Shown piece after piece: positions 27,549-35,465 of a stretch of 44,883 bases of DNA. The position numbers were made by a program, and so were the translations under genes. The DNA lies in assembly GCA_018814305.1 (NCBI GenBank), contig JAHJAA010000078.1:1-44883 (forward strand). Reading direction: 5' to 3'. The DNA is from Pseudomonadota bacterium. Lineage in GTDB: Bacteria; Desulfobacterota; Desulfobulbia; Desulfobulbales; JAGXFP01. The notes under the pieces are model-generated. The model saw nothing but the letters and a program-made list of their open reading frames with translations. It was not told where the DNA came from and did no database searches. How positions within the stretch are numbered: position 1 is the stretch's first letter; every line of letters begins with the position of its first letter.

Positions 27549-29381
27549 CTATTGTAAAACCGCCATAACCTGCTGGCGGTCACCACTGATACTTGGCTGC
27601 TGCTCGTTGCCCTTTAAACGCCGCGCCATGAAGGGGACATTTTCGCCTAGATAATCCTCCAGTTCGGCGACGGTCAGCTGGGCATTCCGATCACTGTCGG
27701 CTTCACCGCCGAGCCCTTTCAGGAAATAATAGGTGAACAGCGAATGGCGTTTTTCCGGGTACCAGGTCGAGACCTGATCATTCTGGGCGCTGGCAAAAAC
27801 CACGGTGTTGGGGGGCTTCACGAAATTTTCCTTGACCTTCAGGGTCAGTGAGCTGACCCCGCTGAACAGCAGGCCCTTGTCGGAATTGCCGGAGAAGCAG
27901 GCATCCAGGACCACGGTTACCTGGGTAGCCGGGAGTTTGCCCAGATTATTGTAGAAGGTCTCCAGCCGATAGCCGTTGGTTTTCAGATATTGTGGATCGG
28001 CATCTACCGGGACAAAATAGGCGTCACCACTGGCAAGTTCCGGAGCGCCATGACCGACATAATAGATGAAAACCCTTGATTCGCCTGGTTTGACGAAATT
28101 GAAGAGCTGACCCATGTGATCTCCGGCGCTGCCAAAGATTTTATTGAAATCGGCCAGGCCGGCGTTTTCAACATAGATGATATTCTTCTTGCCAAACCCC
28201 ATGGTCTTGACCAGATAACTGTTCATGATCCGGGCATCACGTTCGGCGTAATCCACAGCCGGGACCCCGGCCTGCCGGTAGGTGCGGTTGCCGATTACCA
28301 CCGCCACATCGTATTTACCGGCTGCTTTACCGGCCGGGATCTGGTCATCGATATCGACCGAAAGGTTGATATCGGCAGCACTGGCGGCCGAACCACCAAG
28401 CCCGGCCAGTAATTGTTCGGTCCGGCCGCTAGATTTGCTGGCCACATTCTTTCTGGCCACCGCCTCTGGTACTGCGATTGAAGTAGCATCTTCCAGGAGG
28501 GCGGCCAGCAGTTTTTCATAGGCCTCGACAAGCGGTTTAACCTGATAGGTCTCAGCCATTGATTTGGCCTTCTGCACTGCCTTGGCCCCATTGCCGGCCT
28601 GAAAGGTTTCGTACAGGGATAAAGCCACCTGGTTAGCGACCTCATCCTGGACTTGGGCAATTTCGCTATTGTTTGTAAATTTTTTATTGGCTGCTGCCGC
28701 AACCTCTAGGGCCTCTTCACCCCGTCCGGAGCGGGCCAGGACCAGGGCTCTGGTCCTGGCGGCCTGGGGTTCAAAGTCAAGTTTGGCCAGGGTGGCCAGG
28801 CCTTCCTCGACCTGACCCCCGGAGATTATCTCAAGTTGGGTGGCCAGATAAGTATCGAGTAGGCTGTCATAGGTTGCGGTCAGCTCCTTTTCACTGTTTT
28901 TTGCCACATCGTGCAGACCTTGTAGTGCCGAAAAATGCTGACCGGCAGCAAAACGGGCCCGGGCCAGAGTTTCTTGTACGGCACCATTTTTACTGTCCTG
29001 CCTGGCCGCCTGGTCGGCATATGTCAGGGTCTTTTCCGGGTTGCCGCCCTGTTGCAGGAGCATCGCCGCCAGATTATTGAGCCAGAGGGTATTCTTTCCA
29101 TCCTTGACCACCGCCGCTTCCACCTGACGCACCGCATCATCAAGGCGACCATACTGGTAATAGGCCAGACCCAGGTTATAGGTATAACGGGGATTATCAC
29201 CACAGAGCTGCTGGGCCTTGATAAAGAGTTTTAACCCTTCGGCCTGATCGGTCTGGAATTTGGCCTGGGCCTTTTTGGCAATGGTCTGGGCCAGATCGCA
29301 GGTGTCGGAGGCTATCGCCGGAGGAATGAACAGGCTGGCCGAAACCATTATGGCCGCAATAATGGCACTGATATGTTTCAT
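27549..29381 (-). CDS. exported TPR-caspase (C14-like peptidase)
   Basis: 610 aa with a signal peptide (about 1-25, ending IPPAIA-SD). TPR-like helical repeats (about 28-300) are followed by a caspase/metacaspase domain (about 355-600). The catalytic dyad is visible: H444 in IYYVGHGAPE and C495 in VVLDACFSGNS. The domain begins YDVAVVIGNRTYRQ, as is usual for bacterial caspase-like proteins. It is probably periplasmic or secreted; substrates are unknown. AGAGG lies 7 nt before the ATG. It follows the FGE-fold gene by 48 bp, so the two are likely an operon in which the FGE-fold protein may be a recognition partner (inference). Confidence 0.9.
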   Translation of the reverse strand: MKHISAIIAAIMVSASLFIPPAIASDTCDLAQTIAKKAQAKFQTDQAEGLKLFIKAQQLCGDNPRYTYNLGLAYYQYGRLDDAVRQVEAAVVKDGKNTLWLNNLAAMLLQQGGNPEKTLTYADQAARQDSKNGAVQETLARARFAAGQHFSALQGLHDVAKNSEKELTATYDSLLDTYLATQLEIISGGQVEEGLATLAKLDFEPQAARTRALVLARSGRGEEALEVAAAANKKFTNNSEIAQVQDEVANQVALSLYETFQAGNGAKAVQKAKSMAETYQVKPLVEAYEKLLAALLEDATSIAVPEAVARKNVASKSSGRTEQLLAGLGGSAASAADINLSVDIDDQIPAGKAAGKYDVAVVIGNRTYRQAGVPAVDYAERDARIMNSYLVKTMGFGKKNIIYVENAGLADFNKIFGSAGDHMGQLFNFVKPGESRVFIYYVGHGAPELASGDAYFVPVDADPQYLKTNGYRLETFYNNLGKLPATQVTVVLDACFSGNSDKGLLFSGVSSLTLKVKENFVKPPNTVVFASAQNDQVSTWYPEKRHSLFTYYFLKGLGGEADSDRNAQLTVAELEDYLGENVPFMARRLKGNEQQPSISGDRQQVMAVLQ

Positions 29382-29429
29382 GGTATTACCTCTTCTTGTT
29401 ATTCTGTCCGAATCAAGTCTTCTCGCTTG

Positions 29430-29540
29430 CTACTGACCTGGGGACACGACAAGGCGGAACCCGAGGCCGTAGTCATGATAGCCGGGAGTGCTCCTGCTGC
29501 GATTAGCAGAGCGCATGTACCACGGCCCGTAGAGCCAGGA
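29430..29540 (-). other. putative DGR variable repeat (VR) at the 3' end of the FGE-fold gene
   Basis: Read on the minus strand, codons between TGG (29537) and TTC CGC include CTC TAC, TGG TAC, AGC AGG AGC, GGC TAT CAT GAC TAC and GGC. All are derivable from AAC/AAT-rich template codons by changes at A positions, with conserved stretches ATGCGCTCTGCTAATCGC and GGGTTCCGCCTTGTCGTG between. The segment ends at the stop codon, as VRs usually do. No matching template repeat or reverse transcriptase gene is in this window, so the assignment is by pattern only. Confidence 0.5.
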
Positions 29541-30287
29541 GCCGCCGCGCTTCACCCGTAACGAGCCGGATGAAGGCCCTTGTGGATTATCCTTAACGCT
29601 TTCCTTGTAATAGCTTTTTTCACTCTTTAAAAACCCTTCCTTTTCATATAAATACCAGTCCTGAACCCACTCCCAGACGTTACCGCTCATATCATATATC
29701 CCCAGGCCGTTCGGCGCTTTGGTGCCAACCGGAAGGGTTGAGCTATTGCTATTGGATTCGTACCAGGCCAGAGAATAAACCTCATTGCCGCCACAATACT
29801 TCTCCTTCTTACCACCACTCCGACAGGCATATTCCCATTCCGCTTCGGTCGGCAAACGAAAAATCTTGCCGGTTTTACCGTTTGTTTTATTTATAAAATC
29901 TTGGGCATCATCCCAGCTGACTTGTTCTACCGGATAGTATGCGCCTTTTTGGAATTTTGCCGGATTATTACCCATTATCTCCTGCCACTGGCCTTGGGTT
30001 ACTTCGTATTTACCGATCTGAAAATCATCGACACAAACCTTGTGGACCGGCTTTTCATTATTATCGCCATCGTCAAAGTTATCACCCATCTGGAAACAGC
30101 CACCCTTGACGTCTACCAGTTCAATGTTGTCAACCGAAGCACCAGAAAACGAGGATATATCAGCTTCAATCTTGGTGGTTGGATTATCATCCTTCCAGAC
30201 CTCCTCGAACTGAACGATGACCCCAGCCAGAACCGACTGGGCAAGTCCGAGTACTATCGCCAGCAAAAGTATCATGCGTTTATGCAT
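29430..30287 (-). CDS. exported FGE/SUMF1-fold protein, candidate diversity-generating-retroelement target
   Basis: 285 aa with a signal peptide (about 1-21, LGLAQSVLA-GV) and a formylglycine-generating-enzyme/C-type-lectin-like domain: CFQMGDN, KYEVTQGQW, PVEQVSWDDAQDFI, RLPTEAEWEYACR, LGIYDMSGNVWEWVQDW and RGGSW. The active-site cysteines of true FGE (GGSWLCxxxYC) are absent, the region reading GGSWLYGPWYM, so it is probably a binding protein. Residues 251-278 follow the layout of DGR variable regions, with RSANR retained and the surrounding positions occupied by Tyr, Ser, Gly, His and Asp where template repeats usually encode Asn. AAGGA lies 8 nt before the ATG. It is the first gene of a pair with the caspase. 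Confidence 0.87.
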   Translation of the reverse strand: MHKRMILLLAIVLGLAQSVLAGVIVQFEEVWKDDNPTTKIEADISSFSGASVDNIELVDVKGGCFQMGDNFDDGDNNEKPVHKVCVDDFQIGKYEVTQGQWQEIMGNNPAKFQKGAYYPVEQVSWDDAQDFINKTNGKTGKIFRLPTEAEWEYACRSGGKKEKYCGGNEVYSLAWYESNSNSSTLPVGTKAPNGLGIYDMSGNVWEWVQDWYLYEKEGFLKSEKSYYKESVKDNPQGPSSGSLRVKRGGSWLYGPWYMRSANRSRSTPGYHDYGLGFRLVVSPGQ

Positions 30288-30363
30288 CGTTTACATCCTT
30301 CAAAAGAAATTCATTAGTACCGAATACAGGTTGGCGGCGAGCAACGCGAACCACAGGGGGCGA

Positions 30364-30427
30364 GGCACGAGAATCCGACGTCTTTTCGTGCCATACCCAA
30401 ACATCGTTGGGGGTCTTTCATCACCCC
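30364..30427 (-). promoter_or_regulatory. structured G+C-rich leader upstream of the FGE-fold gene
   Basis: Three stems lie side by side: GGCACGA / TCGTGCC (30364-30370 with 30386-30392), CCCAA / TTGGG (30396-30400 with 30407-30411) and GGGGT / ACCCC (30410-30414 with 30423-30427); the last two overlap slightly. The block is G+C-rich against AT-rich surroundings and lies 77-140 nt upstream of the FGE-fold ATG. On the minus strand it also contains a 26-codon ORF (30394 to 30314). It could be a cis-regulatory RNA or a repeat; it matches no riboswitch class I can name. The rest of 30288-30614 shows nothing else. Confidence 0.35.
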
Positions 30428-30614
30428 TCCAGGTTATATTACCGCTGCCCATGAAAAAAAATCCTTAATTTACAACCTGAACAAATCTACCCGAGAAACA
30501 TTTTTTCGCAAACAATTAGTCAGGCCTGATTCTTTGCTGCTTTAGCTGAACCAGCGGATTGCACAAATATTTATTACCGTGTTACCCCCTCATATATCTG
30601 GTTTTGCTCAACTG

Positions 30615-31295
30615 CTAATAATCCATAAGCTTCTGGGCCAACCGATGTAACTCCGGGTTGGCGAGGGCGGCAACCTTTTTCCGGACCGTCCGCGAATAGT
30701 ACTCCCTCTCGGTCTTGGTCAGGACTTCTCCGGCCAGTTTCTTTTTGAACAGCTCTTTCTGTTTCGGTGAAAACAACCGGGAAAGGGCAAACTCAAGGGA
30801 AAGCTCTTCGTGCTTTTCCTTGAGCTGCCGGGCTTTCTCGGCATTCTGTTCGAAATACCGGTTGAACATGGTCTTTAAACGATTTGAGTCAAAAAGGGTT
30901 TCACCGACCGGGAAGGATTGATCCCGGGCCAGGGCAGAAGCTAACTCTCCTACCAGTTTAAGATCATCTTCCGCGAGCCCCTTTTTAAGCTGGTTCGACC
31001 AGACAAAAGCAAGATGATAATGGCGGTAGAGTGCCAGTGAGACCAGAACCAGGGTGTGGAAATTCCGCCGATCCTCTTCGGTGCCCAGGAGCGCCAGAAC
31101 CTGATCATAACTGAAGGAGTAATCCTCGGCGCCATTGACCAGCAGAACCGGAAAGCCCTCCCATAAACGCATGTCTTTCCTCGAAACTAGCTCAGCCATG
31201 GTCTGATTAACATCAAGATCCGGCCTTACCTCCATTAACGGAAAGCCAAGACGGGCCAAATTTTCAAGCAGATTATTTTCAACCATATCTTCCAT
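30615..31295 (-). CDS. hypothetical partner of a DUF6036 nucleotidyltransferase-like protein
   Basis: A soluble, mostly helical 226-aa protein without signal peptide. The N-terminal half (about 1-85) is mixed alpha/beta (LARLGFPLMEVRPDLDVNQT, GFPVLLVNGAEDY). The C-terminal third is highly charged, with LSRLFSPKQKELFKKKLAGE and LTKTEREYYSRTVRKKV, a conserved tail I associate with genes beside nucleotidyltransferase-like proteins. It has no assigned function. Its start overlaps the end of the upstream DUF6036 gene by 17 bp, so the two are translationally coupled. An internal ATG at 31286 is an alternative start. The pair has the layout of a toxin-antitoxin or abortive-infection module, but that is inference. 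Confidence 0.75.
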   Translation of the reverse strand: MEDMVENNLLENLARLGFPLMEVRPDLDVNQTMAELVSRKDMRLWEGFPVLLVNGAEDYSFSYDQVLALLGTEEDRRNFHTLVLVSLALYRHYHLAFVWSNQLKKGLAEDDLKLVGELASALARDQSFPVGETLFDSNRLKTMFNRYFEQNAEKARQLKEKHEELSLEFALSRLFSPKQKELFKKKLAGEVLTKTEREYYSRTVRKKVAALANPELHRLAQKLMDY

Positions 31296-31878
31296 CCTTA
31301 TGTATCTGATTCAGGAAGGAGTCAATATTTCTGGTGAGACGCTCCTCCGAAACATCATAACTGGCCAGTTCCAGATAATGGCTTTTGAGATGATTGATGT
31401 CGAGACTGTTAATTTTCACCCGGACAAGCATCAGACAATCAGCAAAATCAACTTCGGTTCCGCGAAACAACTTGCTGGCGATCAAATCATATTCGTTCAA
31501 AACTCCGATATAAAGTCTGGAAAACTCCTTGAGTAGCGTATGGTTGCCCGGTGCCAGCGGGCTCTCCAGTAATTCCGTGGTATGGATCCGGTTTCCCATA
31601 AACAGATCAAAAACAAACGGCTCACTTTTTCGGCTCCAGCCCGAACCGGTTATCTGTTCATAGCCCAGATTCTGCAGGGTTTTAATAAGATATCGGTACT
31701 CCGCCTCAACTGGCACCATGAAATCTACACCTTTTGTGGAAGCTTTGATGTCGAGAAGGGTCAGGGCGGTTCCTCCACAGGCGACAAGATGAATCTTCCG
31801 CTTAATAAAGCTGTTCCAGTTGCCAAGCAATTCAAGTAATACTTTTTTATTAAGCCGATATTCCATTTCAAACACCAT
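31279..31878 (-). CDS. DUF6036-like nucleotidyltransferase-fold protein
   Basis: 199 aa. The N-terminal region contains HLVACGGTALTLLDIKAST followed by KGVDFMV: the GG pair at 35-36 and an acidic residue at D52, the reduced nucleotidyltransferase-fold signature of DUF6036/AbiEii-like proteins. EYDLIASKLFRGTEVDFADC near 135-155 is the family's conserved Lys/Asp block. It may transfer a nucleotide or merely bind one. It is coupled to the downstream 226-aa gene by a 17-bp overlap. ATG 31878 and ATG 31866 are both possible; neither has a good SD. A palindrome (GTATTAATAC) lies 37 nt upstream. Confidence 0.78.
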   Translation of the reverse strand: MVFEMEYRLNKKVLLELLGNWNSFIKRKIHLVACGGTALTLLDIKASTKGVDFMVPVEAEYRYLIKTLQNLGYEQITGSGWSRKSEPFVFDLFMGNRIHTTELLESPLAPGNHTLLKEFSRLYIGVLNEYDLIASKLFRGTEVDFADCLMLVRVKINSLDINHLKSHYLELASYDVSEERLTRNIDSFLNQIHKDGRYG

Positions 31879-31914
31879 GTGTACATTGTGTTGAGCTTTT
31901 TAATGCAATAAGTT

Positions 31915-31924
31915 GTATTAATAC
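31915..31924. promoter_or_regulatory. palindrome upstream of the DUF6036 pair
   Basis: The perfect 10-bp palindrome GTATTAATAC, flanked by TT and GT, lies 37 nt before the DUF6036 ATG within an AT-rich likely promoter region. Such a site would suit autoregulation by a paired module, but it may be chance in AT-rich DNA. Confidence 0.25.
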
Positions 31925-32488
31925 GTACAATATAAATGTAAGTAATGTCCACGCTTTAATGCGGCAAGAAATTATGATCGGATATAATATGACCTGGGAC
32001 GAGGGACATTAAGCATATGCCCGGCTTCAGGATAACGATGATCCGCTGTACTTCATTCTGTTCGGCATAGGCGACAAGGAATATTTGCCGAAAAGGAGAA
32101 TGATGATCGATTTCGGCATCCGGATTGTGAGCAGGATCTAGACGCTCGATAACACGACAGCGGTTAGGTGTTACGATAAAAATTTCTCGGAGTTCTACTT
32201 TTTCGCAAATGTTAGCACGACTTTTGACCATGATAACCAAAATGATCTCACGCTTTTTTGGAATAAGGGATTATTTCCCACCAACAAAATCATCGGTACC
32301 CTTGCCCCCGGAAGTATGGTTGTCAATCGAGAAGGAAATTAACAGGAGAAATGCCGTGTGTTTTAAGGAGACGGACTTGAATTGGTGGCCGCTCTTTTGA
32401 GGGGGCGAGAAATTTATTGATCTGCCGCTTAATAATGATAATGAATAGTGCTGTTTTTTTAATGGCATTCATCGATCGCAGGAAACTT
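31925..32488. other. gene-poor stretch between the DUF6036 pair and the cupin gene
   Basis: No convincing gene is visible here. Short open frames exist on the minus strand (31956-32240, 94 codons, opening at TTG) and plus strand (32209-32400), but neither has a recognised motif, a good SD or typical codon use. It may be decayed coding sequence; the minus-strand frame has protein-like composition (VIERLDPAHNPDAEIDHHSP) and could be a relic. Confidence 0.4.
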
Positions 32489-32529
32489 CTGCGGTACTGA
32501 TGAGGTCGGTTCGGTGGCGCTACCCGCAG
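32478..32529 (+). promoter_or_regulatory. alternative hairpins upstream of the cupin gene
   Basis: CTGCGG (32489-32494) can pair with CCGCAG (32524-32529), or its CTGC can pair with GCAG at 32478-32481. The two pairings exclude each other, a layout seen in attenuators. It lies about 110 nt upstream of the cupin ATG. No ligand class is recognisable and no T-tract follows. Confidence 0.25.
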
Positions 32530-32636
32530 AGGCAAGCAGGTGAGTCGGGATGGAAAGATTAACGTGCTGTAAACATTTAAAAAATCATAAGACCAGCCCC
32601 CTTTACGGGACAAATTGTTAATATCGAGAGGGTATA

Positions 32637-33173
32637 ATGAAGTGCAATGCCGCTAAGATTTTTGAGGAAATTCCTGGTTTTTACAAGATAATCCCGCTTA
32701 ACGTCCTGCGTCGGACCAAGGGAGTTACTTTCGACAATGTCCCTTTGGATGCCTTACCGAGAATCGATGCCATCGACCGGGTTATCCACGCGAGCAACGC
32801 CACCTCACCGGGACCGGTGGGCGAGGTGGCCCGCCCATGGTACATGCATCCCCATCAGGACGACAATTTGGTGGTTCTGCAAGGCGTCAGGCTGGTGGAG
32901 ATCTACGTGAAGGAATACGGCAGAATTGAAAATTTTGAAGTAACCCCCGACCAGATCGTTAAAAACGGGAAGGTCATCTATGCCGGCCCGGCCATGCTGG
33001 TCTGGCCCCGTGGGGTCTTCCACCGAATCGAGAGCCTGGCCGCAGGGTCATCCGCCATTAATTTTGCCGTTCATTATGAAGGGATGGACCTAAAAAGCAA
33101 CTTCAACATCTATGATCTTGATCCGGAGACAGGTGCGTTCAGATTGATCCGGGAGGGGTTCAGGGACCAGTGA
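32637..33173 (+). CDS. cupin-fold protein
   Basis: 178 aa, cytosolic. The central region WYMHPHQDDNLVVLQGVRLVE has the cupin first-motif character with H71 and H73, and AMLVWPRGVFHRIESLA resembles the second motif (P-x-G-x-x-H). One metal site is therefore likely, but no specific reaction can be inferred. The N-terminus (KIFEEIPGFYKIIPLNVLRR) and the C-terminal NIYDLDPETGAFRLIREG are distinctive and not ones I can tie to a pathway. AGAGGG at 4-nt spacing supports the ATG. It is a single gene, convergent with the DUF255 gene. Confidence 0.7.
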   Translation: MKCNAAKIFEEIPGFYKIIPLNVLRRTKGVTFDNVPLDALPRIDAIDRVIHASNATSPGPVGEVARPWYMHPHQDDNLVVLQGVRLVEIYVKEYGRIENFEVTPDQIVKNGKVIYAGPAMLVWPRGVFHRIESLAAGSSAINFAVHYEGMDLKSNFNIYDLDPETGAFRLIREGFRDQ

Positions 33174-33337
33174 AATTTAACCAGGCGATTTCATAATTCC
33201 TCCCCTGAAAATGGTGCTCATGGCTACCAGGAGGAGGAGCAGCAGGAAAAACATCAGAATCAATCAGTCGTTTCTTTTCATAATAAAGATCTTCGCATAA
33301 ATTAAGAAGTATCGAGCAGGGTGGTGTTACCTATGAA

Positions 33338-35440
33338 TCATTGGTCAAGAAGGATTTGTGCCAATTCCTCGGGGGTAGTTACCGGCGGCCTGCAGGATTG
33401 ACCCAGGCAGGGATAGCAGGTGGTTCGACCGCCCAACTGTGGCAGGTCGCGGACCCGGGGGGCGATCGTGTCAACGGTTTTGCCGACTGCTCCTGATGGG
33501 CGAAGCAGAACGACCAAGCCTGGATTGTAGGTTTGATTGATCACCGCCAGCATTGCCGTGGTGTCGGGGTTCCCGGGTTCGCCGACAATGACGACCTCCC
33601 CAGTAGGCCTCAGCAGTTCCTGAAGACCACAGAGGTACATGGTATATCCGGACGGATAGAGAAGGGCCTCGTTTCCTATGGCTTTCGCCAGGGCTTGGGC
33701 CGATTGGGTGAATTCGCCGGTTCCGAGGAGTCGTTCCAGTCTGACCAGGTTCCAGAGGGCTATTGAGTTTCCCGAGGGGAGAGCCCCGTCGTAAAACTCC
33801 TTGATTCGAATCGGGAGCTCTTCATGATCCGGACCGCTGGTTGACAGGGCATGCTCGTTCGGTGCCCGGAATTGGGTAAGCATAGCTCTCGAAAGTTCTA
33901 GGGCCCATTCAAGATCCTCGATTCGAAAAGTGGCCTGGTAGAGTTCGAGCAGGCCGAAGACCAGGAAGGCGTAATCATCGAGGTATCCGGGCAGGGCGGC
34001 ATCGTTATCCCGGAAACGGTGGAGGAGATGACTCTGGGGATCAAGAAGGTTCTGCCTGATAAAGTCGACGGATCGGGTGGCGGCAACACTGTAGCGTTCA
34101 TCGTCGAGAATCCTGGCGCCCCTCGCCAGGGCGCCGATCATGAGTCCGTTCCAGTCGGTGAGAATCTTGTCGTCCTTGAAGGGATGGATACGCTGGTCTC
34201 TGGCGCTGAAGAGGCGCTGGCGCCATGATTCTATGTCGTCATCCTGGGTGGAAGTCAAGATATGGGGGATGTTCAAACCAGTCAGGAGTCCGCTTCGTTC
34301 GTCATGGAAATTACCTTGGTCAAGCAGGTTGTAATGCGAACAGGCCCGGGTCCCCTCCTTGGGCCCGAGGAGGGCTATGACCTCTGCCGTGGACCAGAGA
34401 TAGAATTTACCCTCAACCCCTTCTGAATCAGCATCTTCAGCGGAGTAGAAGCCACCGGCCGGATCGGTAAGCTCCCTCTCAACATAACTGAATATTTCAC
34501 GGGCGGTACTGGAGAACTCCTGATCTCCGGTGACCTGAAAACCCTCCAGACAGGCCAGTGAAAAAAGGGCCTGGTCATAGAGCATCTTTTCAAAATGGGG
34601 AACCAGATAGTTTCGGTCGGTGGAATAGCGGTGGAGACCAAAGCCGATCTGATCGTAAATGCCACCCCGGCGGAGGGCGGAAAGGGTCTTGGTGACCATG
34701 GCCAGGGTAGATTCCTGGCGGGTTATCCGCCAGGAGCAGAGGAGGAAGAGCAGTTGATGGGGGATGGGGAACTTGGGGGCCTCACCGAAGCCGCCGTTCA
34801 CCTGGTCGAATTGTCGGGCCAGGAGATCATGGGCGGCAACGAAGATGGTCTGATCGGGCATGGCGCTGGAAGCCTCGGGGGCGCGGGCGGCTCGGGCTGA
34901 TACCGAAGCAATGATTTCCGAGGCACTCTCCTTGAGTCGCATGGGGTCTAAGGCCCACAGGTCGGCGATGGCCTTGAGCAGTTCCATAAGGCCTGGGTGC
35001 CCACCCTGACTGGTTTTGGGGAAATAGGTCCCCGCGAAGAAGGGAGCGCGATCCGGAGTCATGATGATGGTCAACGGCCAACCGCCGCCACCGGTCAGGG
35101 TCTGGCAGACCTGCATATAAAAGCCGTCGATATCGGGTCGCTCCTCCCGGTCGACCTTGATGGCGATGAAGTCACGATTGAGGAGCGCCGCTACTTCGGG
35201 GGCGGTAAACGACTCCTCGGCCATGACATGGCACCAATGGCAGGTGGCATAGCCGATGGAGAGAAAGAGCGGCTTGTGCTCTGCCCGAGCTCGGGTAAAG
35301 GCCGCCTCTCCCCAGGGGTACCAGGCAATAGGGTTTTCCGCATGCTGCCGCAGGTAGGGGCTTTTCTCGAAGATCAGACGGTTAAACCGCTCACCACCGT
35401 CCTCGGGCAGTTCGTCGGTATTGACCTCGGTGATCTTCAT
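33338..35440 (-). CDS. DUF255/YyaL (SSP411-like) thioredoxin-domain protein
   Basis: A 700-aa soluble protein. The N-terminal thioredoxin-like domain opens with [18 protein letters not shown] and WYPWGEAAF, followed by [11 protein letters not shown] with the CxxC pair at C67 and C70. [14 protein letters not shown] and [12 protein letters not shown] follow, with AGTYFP next. The remainder is an (alpha/alpha)6-barrel-like glycosidase/epimerase-type domain with [19 protein letters not shown] and [13 protein letters not shown]. This is the complete family architecture at typical length. The reaction is uncertain. It starts 25 bp downstream of the PPC lipoprotein gene on the same strand. Confidence 0.92.
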   Translation of the reverse strand: MKITEVNTDELPEDGGERFNRLIFEKSPYLRQHAENPIAWYPWGEAAFTRARAEHKPLFLSIGYATCHWCHVMAEESFTAPEVAALLNRDFIAIKVDREERPDIDGFYMQVCQTLTGGGGWPLTIIMTPDRAPFFAGTYFPKTSQGGHPGLMELLKAIADLWALDPMRLKESASEIIASVSARAARAPEASSAMPDQTIFVAAHDLLARQFDQVNGGFGEAPKFPIPHQLLFLLCSWRITRQESTLAMVTKTLSALRRGGIYDQIGFGLHRYSTDRNYLVPHFEKMLYDQALFSLACLEGFQVTGDQEFSSTAREIFSYVERELTDPAGGFYSAEDADSEGVEGKFYLWSTAEVIALLGPKEGTRACSHYNLLDQGNFHDERSGLLTGLNIPHILTSTQDDDIESWRQRLFSARDQRIHPFKDDKILTDWNGLMIGALARGARILDDERYSVAATRSVDFIRQNLLDPQSHLLHRFRDNDAALPGYLDDYAFLVFGLLELYQATFRIEDLEWALELSRAMLTQFRAPNEHALSTSGPDHEELPIRIKEFYDGALPSGNSIALWNLVRLERLLGTGEFTQSAQALAKAIGNEALLYPSGYTMYLCGLQELLRPTGEVVIVGEPGNPDTTAMLAVINQTYNPGLVVLLRPSGAVGKTVDTIAPRVRDLPQLGGRTTCYPCLGQSCRPPVTTPEELAQILLDQ

Positions 35441-35465
35441 GGGTGCCTCCTGGTTGATTTGCCTC

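Noticed and set aside
31956-32240. 94-codon minus-strand frame in the gene-poor stretch
   Set aside because: It opens at TTG with no SD and no recognisable motif. It may be a relic, but I could not support it as a gene.
32489-32529. Possible c-di-GMP riboswitch upstream of the cupin gene
   Set aside because: I compared it mentally with the class I consensus; the conserved core and tetraloop-receptor sequences are absent, so only a generic hairpin is reported.
33177-33254. 25-codon minus-strand ORF beginning MFFLLLLLLVAM
   Set aside because: It looks like a tiny membrane peptide (CydX-like length), but there is no SD and no linked oxidase gene; a Leu-rich run in a short spacer could be chance.
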